NCBI GenBank assembly: GCA_018267795.1
Contig: JAFDXS010000005.1
Location: 1 to 18,555, forward strand
Origin: Bacteroidota bacterium
GTDB taxonomy: Bacteria > Bacteroidota > Bacteroidia > Chitinophagales > Chitinophagaceae
DNA length: 18,555 nt
Direction of reading: 5' to 3'
A program made the position numbers and the translations under genes. The notes below the pieces were generated by a model. That model was not told the origin of the DNA, made no database searches, and saw only the letters and a program-made list of their open reading frames with translations. The number at the start of each line of letters is the position of its first letter. Position 1 is the first letter of the stretch. Shown here one piece after another: positions 7,678 through 14,542 of the stretch.

Positions 7678-8390
7678 GTCATAGGCACTTCCAGCAGCAG
7701 CACGTCGCTTGTTTCATCAGCACTTATAGTCACTTCGTCTGTATTCCACAGGCCCAGCGCGTCTCTTTTATTTAGTGTCTGTTCACCAATAGTCACATTG
7801 CCGTTTATTACAAAGGCATACAATCCGTGATCTTTACTGTGCAGCTTGTGTGTTATACTTTTCCCTTTCTCCAGTGTAGTGCGGTATATCCACGCATCCT
7901 GGTGTATTTTCAGGCCTTCGTCATTATTATCAATAGGCGATACCAGTGGCTGCAGCTTATTCACTCGTTCTTCAGCAGGGAAGACCTTCTGGTCATAGCG
8001 CGGTGTCACATTGCGTTTGTTAGGGAATATCCATATCTGCAGCAGGTTCACTGCTTTGTCTTTATTATGGTTGTACTCGCTGTGTTCTACACCTGTGCCT
8101 GCGCTCATCACCTGCACTTCATTTGGGTGTATCGCCTGTTTGTGGCCCATGCTGTCTGCGTGCTCCAGCGCGCCATCCAGCACTACGGTTATTATTTCCA
8201 TGTTGTCATGCGGATGCCTGCCGAAGCCGGTGCCACCTGCCACTATATCATCGTTTAGCACGCGCATAGCGCCAAAGTGTACACGGGATGGATCATGATA
8301 GCCTGCAAAACTAAATGTGTGGCGGGCGGTAAGCCATCCGTGATTTGCCTTGCCCCGGCTGTCTGCTGCATGAAAAACTGTATTGCTCAT
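7671..8390 (-). CDS. Pirin family protein (YhhW-like)
   Basis: A 239-residue bicupin of the pirin family, probably cytoplasmic. The N-terminal cupin shows the pirin metal site: His59 and His61 in GRHPHDNMEI, then His103 and Glu105 in GTGVEHSEYN. The start phrase RGKANHGWLTARHTFSFAGY is a strong family signature. Some bacterial pirins (E. coli YhhW) have quercetin 2,3-dioxygenase activity in vitro, while others bind enzymes or act in stress responses. The native role here is unknown. The ATG at 8390 fits the family N-terminus. It is the first gene of a leftward cluster with the DUF1003, ferredoxin-like and Nudix genes. I could not find a clear -7 element in the 173-base region before it. Confidence 0.93.
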   Translation of the reverse strand: MSNTVFHAADSRGKANHGWLTARHTFSFAGYHDPSRVHFGAMRVLNDDIVAGGTGFGRHPHDNMEIITVVLDGALEHADSMGHKQAIHPNEVQVMSAGTGVEHSEYNHNKDKAVNLLQIWIFPNKRNVTPRYDQKVFPAEERVNKLQPLVSPIDNNDEGLKIHQDAWIYRTTLEKGKSITHKLHSKDHGLYAFVINGNVTIGEQTLNKRDALGLWNTDEVTISADETSDVLLLEVPMTA

Positions 8391-8563
8391 AAAATTGATT
8401 TTATTTGGTTAATTAATGTACCTACATCAATTGTATGCAAATCAAATGCCTGAATTATTTACCTGACAAAACTGCGGTAATTGCTGTTAAAAATCCAACC
8501 TAAAGTTGCCTATTAAGTGTCTAAATAGCAATTAATCACTAAATTGGCTAAAATTTTACATCA

Positions 8564-9376
8564 ATGCACAAATTCTATAAAGGCGTATCAGTTATATGCA
8601 TTTCCCTGTTTGCTAATGCCGCACATGCACAAATGTCAGGTTTTCCGCAAAGGCAAATGTTACCACCGGGAAGAAGCTATGATACCGCCCGACGTAAAGA
8701 TGCAAACGGATGGGAATTTGTTCAGGTAAAAAATCCTGAAACACAGGTACTTGTATCAGAGGGTACCTTAAAGAATGGGATAAAGGAAGGCAGCTGGGTA
8801 GAATATTGGGAAACAGGTTTCCCTATGAATATTACCAACTATTATAATGACAAAAAGGTAGGCCCATCTACCGATTTTCTGCCGAACGGATCGCTGTACA
8901 GAATTGTTTCTTACAGCAATGATATACAAGAAGGGCCGGAAAGAATATACGCACCTAATGGTGGGGCCATGCTTGAAGAAACTTATTACTCTGAAGGGCT
9001 AAAGCATGGTAAGCACACTAAATGGTTTGCCAACAGAACAAAGCAGGAAGAGGATAACTACGTGCATGGCGTGCTCGATGGCAATGCAATATGGTATTAT
9101 GACAATGGCGAGAAAGCGGTAGAGTACGAATATAAAAACGGCAACCTTGATGGCAATGCCACCACCTACTTTGAGAATGGCAAGGCCAGCGACATGGGTA
9201 AATATAAAAACAACGTGCAGGCAGGTATATGGAAAGAGTTTAGCGAAAACGGCAACCTGAAAGGCGAAGGCGAGTATAATAAGGATGGCGAAAAAGAAGG
9301 AGAATGGAAGGTATATGACATGGACGGCAGCTATAAGAAGACGGTAAAATATCATAACGGAGTAGAAAAGAAATAA
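8564..9376 (+). CDS. Exported MORN-repeat (MORN_2 / YwqK-like) protein
   Basis: A 270-residue protein with a signal peptide (residues 1-22, cleavage after AHA before Q23). It carries about eight MORN_2-type repeats from residue 66 to the end. Each has the form of an aromatic-rich strand, an NG or DG turn and a KxG or DG step, for example GTLKNGIKEGSWVEYWETG, KHGKHTKWFAN, LDGNAIWYYDNGEK, LDGNATTYFENGK and KEGEWKVYDMDGS. Database names often call this family a toxin-antitoxin YwqK antitoxin, but nothing here supports a toxin-antitoxin role. It is more likely a periplasmic or surface binding protein. It ends three bases before the sigma-54 activator gene, so the two are probably co-transcribed. 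ATG 8564 is chosen because it gives the signal peptide. Confidence 0.88.
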   Translation: MHKFYKGVSVICISLFANAAHAQMSGFPQRQMLPPGRSYDTARRKDANGWEFVQVKNPETQVLVSEGTLKNGIKEGSWVEYWETGFPMNITNYYNDKKVGPSTDFLPNGSLYRIVSYSNDIQEGPERIYAPNGGAMLEETYYSEGLKHGKHTKWFANRTKQEEDNYVHGVLDGNAIWYYDNGEKAVEYEYKNGNLDGNATTYFENGKASDMGKYKNNVQAGIWKEFSENGNLKGEGEYNKDGEKEGEWKVYDMDGSYKKTVKYHNGVEKK

Positions 9377-9379
9377 ACT

Positions 9380-10543
9380 ATGGCACAGAGCATACTGGTA
9401 ATAGATGATGAAAAGGCTATAAGAAAAACCCTTACAGAAATACTGACCTTTGAAGGCTTTACGGTAGATGAAGCAGCAGATGGGGCAGAAGCTGTAAAAA
9501 AAATAAAGGAAAATAATTACGACTGCATACTCTGCGATGTGAAGATGCCCAAAATGGACGGCATAGAAGTATTGGAACTAACACGCGAAGAGAAGCCTGA
9601 TACCCCATTCATCGTTATATCAGGGCATGGAAACATAGAAACAGCAGTAGATGCAGTGAAGAAGGGCGCATTCGACTATATATCCAAGCCACCGGATCTG
9701 AACCGGTTGCTGATTACCATTCGCAATGCAATGGATAAGAAATCGCTGGTGGCCGAAACAAAGCAACTGCGAAAGCGCATATCCCGCGGCTTTGAAATGA
9801 TAGGTGAGAGCGAAGGGATACGCAAAGTAAAAGACACAATAGAAAAGGTAGCACCCACAGATGCTCGCGTACTGGTAACCGGCGACAATGGCGTAGGCAA
9901 GGAGCTGGTGGCAAGACGCATACATGAGCTCAGCAATCGCAGCAATGGCCCGCTGATAGAGGTGAACTGCGCTGCCATACCTTCTGAGCTGATAGAGAGC
10001 GAACTGTTCGGTCATGAAAAAGGCTCATTTACATCTGCCATCAAACAACGCATAGGCAAGTTTGAACAAGCAAATGGTGGTACCCTCTTTCTGGATGAAA
10101 TAGGTGACATGAGCCATGACGCACAGGCGAAAATGCTCCGTGCTCTGCAGGAAGGAAAAATAACCCGTGTAGGCGGCGATAAAGAAATAAAAGTAGATGT
10201 ACGTGTAGTAGCGGCCACCAATAAGGACTTGATGGAAGAGGTGGAGGCAAAGAAATTTCGCCTGGACCTTTACCATCGCCTAAGCGTGATACTGATACAC
10301 GTACCATCGCTCAACGACAGGAGAGATGATATACCTATGCTGGTAGATCACTTTCTGAAAGAAATAAGCGAAGAGTATAAGCAACCCGTAAAGCAGATAG
10401 ACGATGCAGCACTAAAAGCCCTGCAGGATTACAACTGGACAGGCAACATACGCGAACTGCGCAACGCCGTAGAACGCCTCATCATCCTTTCAGACAAAAA
10501 CATAACAAAGAAAGATGTAGAGCAATATATCTTTCAGAAATAA
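9380..10543 (+). CDS. NtrC-like sigma-54 response regulator without DNA-binding domain
   Basis: A 387-residue response regulator with a receiver domain (about 4-117) and an AAA+ sigma-54 activator domain (about 140-370). The receiver has Asp9/Asp10, phospho-acceptor Asp53, Ser81 and Lys103. The AAA+ part has Walker A TGDNGVGKE (167-175) and Walker B GGTLFLDEIGDM (Asp239, Glu240). The arginine-finger region is FRLDLYHRL (293-301) and the closing NWTGNIREL is at 352-360. The sigma-54 contact loop GAFTGA reads GSFTSA (215-220), keeping the key F-T. The protein ends at EQYIFQK and lacks the C-terminal Fis-type helix-turn-helix of NtrC, which normally takes the length to about 450. It may therefore act from solution or through a partner. 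It follows the MORN gene by three bases. No sensor kinase is encoded nearby. Confidence 0.92.
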   Translation: MAQSILVIDDEKAIRKTLTEILTFEGFTVDEAADGAEAVKKIKENNYDCILCDVKMPKMDGIEVLELTREEKPDTPFIVISGHGNIETAVDAVKKGAFDYISKPPDLNRLLITIRNAMDKKSLVAETKQLRKRISRGFEMIGESEGIRKVKDTIEKVAPTDARVLVTGDNGVGKELVARRIHELSNRSNGPLIEVNCAAIPSELIESELFGHEKGSFTSAIKQRIGKFEQANGGTLFLDEIGDMSHDAQAKMLRALQEGKITRVGGDKEIKVDVRVVAATNKDLMEEVEAKKFRLDLYHRLSVILIHVPSLNDRRDDIPMLVDHFLKEISEEYKQPVKQIDDAALKALQDYNWTGNIRELRNAVERLIILSDKNITKKDVEQYIFQK

Positions 10544-10559
10544 AGAAATGAGATCAAAG

Positions 10560-10589
10560 TAAATGGGCCGCTGTGTAGCGGCCCATTTA
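10560..10589. terminator. Bidirectional hairpin between convergent genes
   Basis: TAAATGGGCCGCT, loop GTGT, AGCGGCCCATTTA: a perfect 13-pair stem between the sigma-54 regulator (ends 10543) and the leftward dehydrogenase (ends 10592). There is no long T-run on either side, but the AT-rich stem ends and the position fit a shared terminator. Confidence 0.8.
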
Positions 10590-10591
10590 TA

Positions 10592-11440
10592 TTAAATGCT
10601 ATCCTTAGCTATTACAGTCCAATCATCGCTGCCGTGGCCTTTGTCTATCCATTTGTCCATCTGCTCAGCTACAGCGGGTATAACGAAGAGATGTGTATTA
10701 CCTTTCTTGGCGCCTTCCATCATCAGACGCGCGTCTTTGCGGGCCATATTCAGTTCCCAGCTTGGCTGGTCAAATTTCCCATCGGTTATTTTCTTCAGTC
10801 GTGCAGGCACCATGGCTGCAGGGTTCCATGCCTCAAGCAGGCCCGCCACATCAGCGGCAGATATACCTTCAGCTTTACCCAGTGCCAGCGCATCTGCTAT
10901 GCCGGAGGTGAGGCTCAGCAAAAAGAGATTCCCTATCAGTTTCATTCCTGCTGCTTTGCCTGTTTCACTGCCAAGGTTCATCAGCTTGCCGGTCATTTTA
11001 TTTAGTTCAGGCTCTATCTTCTTTATCACTTCCTGATCGCCGGATACCAGCATAGTGCCCGTGCTATCAAGTGCATTTTGCGGCCCCATAAATACAGGCG
11101 CATGTTGGTAAGTGAAACCACGTTCTTTCCACTTCTTAGTACGCTCTACAGCACCGGCAGCCGAGGTAGTAGTATGATCTATAATAATAGCCCCGGGCTT
11201 CAATCCTGCGCTTGCCTTTTCCAGCACCTCATCTACAGTAGCATCATCCTTCAGTGTTATGTGAATAATGTCTGCATCTTTCACTGCATCTGTAATGTTT
11301 TCAAATGCTTTTGCACCATACTGCTCCAGTGCCTTAGCTTTTGCTGTAGTACGGTTCCAAACGTTTACCTGGCCTCCCTTATTGAGCATTGCCCTTACAA
11401 AATTTGAACCTAAAAGGCCCATTCCTAAAAAAGCTGTCAT
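10592..11440 (-). CDS. NAD(P)-dependent beta-hydroxyacid dehydrogenase family oxidoreductase
   Basis: A 282-residue enzyme of the 3-hydroxyisobutyrate/6-phosphogluconate dehydrogenase superfamily. The N-terminal Rossmann fold has FLGMGLLGSNFV (GxGxxG). VNVWNRT follows the second strand, and an Asn-Arg there usually indicates NADP(H) preference. The catalytic region ETGKAAGMKLIGN contains Lys167 and Asn171. The substrate loop that reads DAPVSGG in many family members is HAPVFMGP here, and DxST is DHTTTS, so the substrate may differ from 3-hydroxyisobutyrate. Candidates are small aldehydes or hydroxyacids, as in the glyoxylate/succinic semialdehyde reductase branch. The ATG at 11440 is supported by a -7 element 16 bases upstream. 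It lies downstream of dnaN in the same direction, but a terminator separates them. Confidence 0.88.
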   Translation of the reverse strand: MTAFLGMGLLGSNFVRAMLNKGGQVNVWNRTTAKAKALEQYGAKAFENITDAVKDADIIHITLKDDATVDEVLEKASAGLKPGAIIIDHTTTSAAGAVERTKKWKERGFTYQHAPVFMGPQNALDSTGTMLVSGDQEVIKKIEPELNKMTGKLMNLGSETGKAAGMKLIGNLFLLSLTSGIADALALGKAEGISAADVAGLLEAWNPAAMVPARLKKITDGKFDQPSWELNMARKDARLMMEGAKKGNTHLFVIPAVAEQMDKWIDKGHGSDDWTVIAKDSI

Positions 11441-11456
11441 GGTATTTTATTTTAAA

Positions 11457-11464
11457 CAAAAGTA
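11457..11464 (-). promoter_or_regulatory. Bacteroidota -7 element for the hydroxyacid dehydrogenase
   Basis: On the minus strand TACTTTTG matches TAnnTTTG and ends 16 bases before the ATG at 11440. No clear -33 TTG is seen. Confidence 0.6.
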
Positions 11465-11520
11465 AAGCCTGAATTCATTGCCCCGGATAAAAAAATGCAA
11501 TAGAATGATATAAAAAAGCA

Positions 11521-11550
11521 AAAGCGTCTTAAAGAATATTAAGACGCTTT
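11521..11550 (-). terminator. Intrinsic terminator of dnaN
   Basis: AAAGCGTCTTA, an 8-base loop, TAAGACGCTTT: an 11-pair stem. On the minus strand it starts 20 bases after the dnaN stop and is followed by TTTTGCTTTTTTA. Confidence 0.88.
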
Positions 11551-11570
11551 CAGTATCAGTTATTTATGTG

Positions 11571-12692
11571 TTATACGCCCACCATCAGCGGCATCAGTAG
11601 CATAAGCACTTCTTCATTTTCTGTTTTTTCTATTGGGCGGAAGATACCGGCACGTGTTGGGGTGCTAAGTTCTACTTGTATTTCTGCACCATCCATATTG
11701 CTCACCATTTCTATCATCAGGCGTGCATTGAAGGCTATTTTCATATCCTCGCCGCTGTACTGGCAGCTAAGCATTTCCTTACCCTCGTAAGAAAAATCTA
11801 TATCCTGGGCGCTAAGCTGCAGGGCATTACCATTTATATCCAGCACTACCTGGTTGGTAGTTTTGTTAGCAAAGATGCTGATGCGGCGCAATGCACTGAT
11901 AAAGTCATTACGGCTAACGGTGAGCCTGTAAGGATTATCAGTAGGTATTACGGCCTTATAATCAGGGAAGCGTGCATCTATAAGGCGACAGCTAAGGCTA
12001 AGACGGCTGCTGGTAACAAACAGGTGACTGCTATTATAAGACAATTGCAATTGTGTGTCATCAGCAGGCAGTGTAGCACGCAGTTGCTGCAAAGGTTTTT
12101 TAGGTACTACCAGGCCATCCTGCGCAGGGCATGAAATGTCTGTGCGACGGAACTGTACCAGGCGGTGCGCATCTGTAGATACAAATGTGATGCTATCTTT
12201 GGCCAACTCGAAATAAACACCTGTCATAGCAGGGCGCAGGGTATCTGTGCTTACTGCAAACAGTGTTTTATTTATGCTTTCAAGCAGAGCAATAGATGAT
12301 ATGTTGAATGAGGTAGTATCGCCCGGTGCCGGTTCTTTAGGGAAATCGTCTGCTTTTTCGCCACCAATGCGGTATTTGCCCACATCGCTTGACATTTCTA
12401 TCGAAAGGTCCTGCTCGTTGATACTAAATGTGATAGGCTGCTCCGGCAAGTTTTTCAGGTAGTCCATCAGTATTTTAGATGGGATACAGATACGACCATT
12501 GCCCTGTGCATCATTTACATCCAGCTGTATGCGCATCATAGTTTCCAGGTCGGTGGCTGTAAGCGTAAGTGTATTACCCTTTAGCTCGAAAAGAAAATCT
12601 TCCAATACAGAAAGCACTGTGTTGGCACTGATAACGCCACTTATCTGCTGTAAATTTTTTAGCAAGGCTGTGGAGGTGACGATAAATCGCAT
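11571..12692 (-). CDS. dnaN: DNA polymerase III subunit beta (sliding clamp)
   Basis: At 373 residues this is the usual length for the bacterial beta clamp, the ring that holds DNA polymerase III on DNA. Recognisable family stretches are MRFIVTSTALLKNLQQISGV at the start, then SVLEDFLFELKGNTLTLTATDLE. The second domain opens with LRPAMTGVYFEL and STDAHRL, and the third includes RFPDYKAVIPTD. The C-terminal strand LMLLMPLMV corresponds to the usual VMPMRL end that forms part of the partner-binding cleft. All three clamp domains are present and intact. dnaA, recF and gyrB are not adjacent, unlike the classic dnaA-dnaN order. A -7 element lies 20 bases upstream of the ATG at 12692, and a strong terminator follows, so it is probably transcribed alone. 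Confidence 0.97.
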   Translation of the reverse strand: MRFIVTSTALLKNLQQISGVISANTVLSVLEDFLFELKGNTLTLTATDLETMMRIQLDVNDAQGNGRICIPSKILMDYLKNLPEQPITFSINEQDLSIEMSSDVGKYRIGGEKADDFPKEPAPGDTTSFNISSIALLESINKTLFAVSTDTLRPAMTGVYFELAKDSITFVSTDAHRLVQFRRTDISCPAQDGLVVPKKPLQQLRATLPADDTQLQLSYNSSHLFVTSSRLSLSCRLIDARFPDYKAVIPTDNPYRLTVSRNDFISALRRISIFANKTTNQVVLDINGNALQLSAQDIDFSYEGKEMLSCQYSGEDMKIAFNARLMIEMVSNMDGAEIQVELSTPTRAGIFRPIEKTENEEVLMLLMPLMVGV

Positions 12693-12712
12693 TTGGAGTA
12701 GTTGTTTAGAAA

Positions 12713-12720
12713 CAAAGATA
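12713..12720 (-). promoter_or_regulatory. Bacteroidota -7 element for dnaN
   Basis: On the minus strand TATCTTTG matches TAnnTTTG and ends 20 bases before the ATG, giving an expected leader of about 17 bases. Confidence 0.6.
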
Positions 12721-12926
12721 ATCGTTTAGACAAAATACATAGCGTATTGTGGATATTTAGCATTAATAGTGGAAAGATAACATTAGCAGAGCATTGAAAG
12801 CCTTGATTATCACCCACTGAAGGGATATTATATGGTGGCGGCAAGGCTACATTTGCCAAAAAAGTAAATAGATAAACTTTAGTAAACCTTTAAGTTATAA
12901 GGTAGTCTAAGGCCGGGTGGAAATAC

Positions 12927-12934
12927 TATTTTTG
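12927..12934 (+). promoter_or_regulatory. Bacteroidota -7 element for the EGF-like lipoprotein
   Basis: TATTTTTG matches TAnnTTTG and ends 36 bases before the GTG start at 12971. Confidence 0.6.
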
Positions 12935-12970
12935 TGTACAACTTTAATAAATAAAAACAAATACTCATAA

Positions 12971-13459
12971 GTGAAGCCGTTTCGTAATGTTTTGTTTACC
13001 GCTATGCTGGTGTTGTCTGCATTTACAGCCGTACTATATACTGCCTGTAGCAAAGTAAAATGCGGTGGTACCACCTGCCAGAACGGTGGTACTTGTGCCG
13101 AAAGTAAATGCTTGTGTCTTACAGGCTACTCCGGTAGTGACTGCGGCACCTCATGGAGCAGCAAGTTTATTGCTACTTACAACAACTGTACTAAAACCTG
13201 TTCCCCAAGCACAGGTGCCGGTACATGGCAAAGTGTAATAAGTGCCAATGGCAATAGCGGCCAGGATACGGTAGTAATATCAAATTTCGCAAATTCAAAT
13301 AAAAGCATTGTGGCAGGTGTGGATAGTAACAGCCATATATATATCGATCCCACGTCCAGTTCCGGTATTATAGGTTCTGGCTCACTGTTATCAGATGGCA
13401 GTATAAGTATCAAGTTTAACGAAGGTGGCATCAATTGCTCTATGACTATGCGCAAATAG
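12971..13459 (+). CDS. Lipoprotein with EGF-like domain
   Basis: A 162-residue predicted lipoprotein of unknown function. Residues 1-25 form a signal peptide with basic residues 2 and 5, ending in LYTAC, with Cys26 as the likely lipidated residue; Tyr at -3 is unusual for a lipobox. Directly after comes a compact EGF-like module with six cysteines at 31, 36, 42, 47, 49 and 58, including the CLC and GYSGSDC core. The remaining hundred residues are Ser/Gly/Asn-rich and strand-forming, with Cys73, Cys78 and Cys156, and probably form a small beta domain. The start is GTG 12971, since no in-frame ATG precedes it and the next ATG (residue 12) would remove the basic N-terminus. It is flanked by its own promoter and terminator, so it appears to stand alone. 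It is probably an envelope binding protein. Confidence 0.83.
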   Translation: MKPFRNVLFTAMLVLSAFTAVLYTACSKVKCGGTTCQNGGTCAESKCLCLTGYSGSDCGTSWSSKFIATYNNCTKTCSPSTGAGTWQSVISANGNSGQDTVVISNFANSNKSIVAGVDSNSHIYIDPTSSSGIIGSGSLLSDGSISIKFNEGGINCSMTMRK

Positions 13460-13496
13460 GCTGCTTTCTTTGCTAAATAATTTATCTCTTGTATAC

Positions 13497-13522
13497 GTAA
13501 GGACTGCTTAGGCGGTCCTTAC
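13497..13522 (+). terminator. Probable terminator of the EGF-like lipoprotein gene
   Basis: GTAAGGAC and GTCCTTAC arms, extended inward by a T-G pair and GC/GC around the loop TTAG. The following sequence is AT-rich (TTAATATA) without a pure T-run. Confidence 0.6.
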
Positions 13523-13624
13523 TTAATATACATTCATTATACTAGATATAATGCCTTCACTTTTAGCACAAGATTGTAATGAATAATCGATCTCCCCACT
13601 TTTTTGCAGCTTATAGGCAAAAAA

Positions 13625-13656
13625 TTTGCACTAAAGGGCTTGAAACATTACTTTTA
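13625..13656 (+). promoter_or_regulatory. Possible promoter of the 40-residue lipoprotein gene
   Basis: TTTG at 13625-13628 and TACTTTTA at 13649-13656 are separated by 20 bases, a fair match to the Bacteroidota -33/-7 arrangement with one mismatch in the -7 element. The leader would be about 55 bases. Confidence 0.4.
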
Positions 13657-13714
13657 TAGGATTAAGCATTATTAATTCACATTAATTAATATATTTAACG
13701 TCAAGAATTAAGAA

Positions 13715-13837
13715 ATGAAAAAGACTTTTTTAGTTATAGTATTGCTTGTACTTATTGTAGAACTGGTAAGCTCCTGCAAAGTACGTTCCCGTTCTTATCA
13801 TAATTACCGCGAACACCCAAAGTATAGAATCTATTAA
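13715..13837 (+). CDS. Small lipoprotein, 40 residues
   Basis: A short frame from ATG 13715 to TAA 13837. The peptide starts MKKTFLVIVLLVLIVELVSSC, a basic start, a hydrophobic core and the lipobox LVSSC, so Cys21 would be the lipidated residue. The mature part has only 20 residues and is very basic and aromatic (Arg, Lys, His, Tyr). Function is unknown. Comparable tiny basic lipoproteins are common in Bacteroidota. Support comes from the classic lipoprotein signal, an upstream promoter-like element and a strong terminator 22 bases after the stop. Gene prediction may miss it because of its length. Confidence 0.75.
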   Translation: MKKTFLVIVLLVLIVELVSSCKVRSRSYHNYREHPKYRIY

Positions 13838-13859
13838 AAACCAATATAGCCAATATTTT

Positions 13860-13895
13860 AAAAGCCATTCTTAATGAATATTAAGAATGGCTTTT
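13860..13895. terminator. Bidirectional intrinsic terminator
   Basis: AAAAGCCATTCTTAAT, loop GAAT, ATTAAGAATGGCTTTT: a perfect 16-pair stem with A-rich left and TTTTATTT right edges. It ends the small lipoprotein transcript and also fits the leftward gene that stops at 13930. Confidence 0.88.
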
Positions 13896-13929
13896 ATTTC
13901 AGGTCCTATGAGAAGGACACTTACGGAGT

Positions 13930-14295
13930 TTACCAGTTTCTATCTGTATTAGTTTGTTGCTGGTTATTATTGTACTCACCACTATTGTCGCTGCATGCAC
14001 CTAAATCCACATTATACGCTTCAGCGTCATCATACCTTACTATAATATTGTCCTGCTGCAGTGCATAGTCTCTTCTATAGCCTTCATACGAGTTCACATT
14101 ATTTTGCTGGTAGGTACCACTTGAGGTCATATCCATTTCGCTACGGGGTTGTGTGCCGCATACATGGTAGCCGTCTTCGTATTTACATATCTTGTAGTTT
14201 ATGTCATACTTAGACCTGTGTGTCTTTCTTGTTTGCGCGTCTGCGCTGTAATTGATACATCCTATCATTATCAGCGCCATCAATATCTTTTTCAT
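13930..14295 (-). CDS. Small secreted hypothetical protein
   Basis: A 121-residue protein with a signal peptide (about residues 1-20, cleavage after SADA before Q21). I do not recognise the family. The mature part opens with a basic segment (TRKTHRSKYD), then ICKYEDGYHVCG with Cys37 and Cys46, which could form a disulphide, and a further Cys101. The rest is rich in Tyr, Asp, Asn and Gln and ends with a low-complexity Asn/Gln stretch. This suggests a small periplasmic or surface protein. It stands between two terminators (13860-13895 downstream, 14382-14406 upstream), so it is probably a single-gene unit. No clear -7 element was found before it. Confidence 0.7.
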   Translation of the reverse strand: MKKILMALIMIGCINYSADAQTRKTHRSKYDINYKICKYEDGYHVCGTQPRSEMDMTSSGTYQQNNVNSYEGYRRDYALQQDNIIVRYDDAEAYNVDLGACSDNSGEYNNNQQQTNTDRNW

Positions 14296-14381
14296 AATGC
14301 TTCTTTTTTAGTCGTTTTACAAATCATCTACACCCTACGATATTTAAAAGCTGTTCCAGCCTCTGTTAAAGAAATCATAAT

Positions 14382-14406
14382 AAAAAGCCCGGGCTTGAAC
14401 CCGGGC
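14382..14406 (-). terminator. Intrinsic terminator downstream of the REC-only regulator
   Basis: On the minus strand GCCCGGG, loop TTCAAG, CCCGGGC is followed by TTTTTATTAT, a strong GC-rich terminator. It lies about 137 bases after the response regulator stop at 14543, leaving a long 3' untranslated stretch in which I see no gene. Confidence 0.85.
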
Positions 14407-14542
14407 CTGTTGGACGTTAACAATGGTGATAGAGATATAGGTGGTATAAGAGATGAGCGTCGATACAAAGGTGCGGCAACATAAGTTTGCCACATAGCGT
14501 ATTACTACGTATTCTTCTTCGTATTTCTACTGAATGTTATTT

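Noticed and set aside
8564..9376. Toxin-antitoxin role for the MORN/YwqK-like protein
   Set aside because: The family name is inherited; the protein is exported, and its neighbour is a sigma-54 regulator, not a toxin.
9620..10307. Several long leftward frames inside the sigma-54 regulator
   Set aside because: They are shadows of a strongly supported gene; their sequences are Cys/Tyr/Ser-rich and show no domain.
12748..12756. DnaA-box-like TGTGGATAT upstream of dnaN, and a similar TGTGGATAG near 14930
   Set aside because: Each has one mismatch to TTATCCACA, and several such matches are expected by chance in 18.5 kb. There is no cluster, so an origin or DnaA control is not supported.
12659..12859. 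Leftward 66-codon frame overlapping the dnaN start
   Set aside because: It overlaps the well-supported dnaN start and promoter in another frame and has no recognisable features.
13874..14068. Rightward 64-codon frame
   Set aside because: It begins inside a terminator stem and is antisense to the gene at 13930-14295.
14149..14484. Rightward 111-codon frame with a hydrophobic start
   Set aside because: It is antisense to the secreted protein gene and runs through a strong terminator hairpin; the hydrophobicity mirrors the opposite strand.
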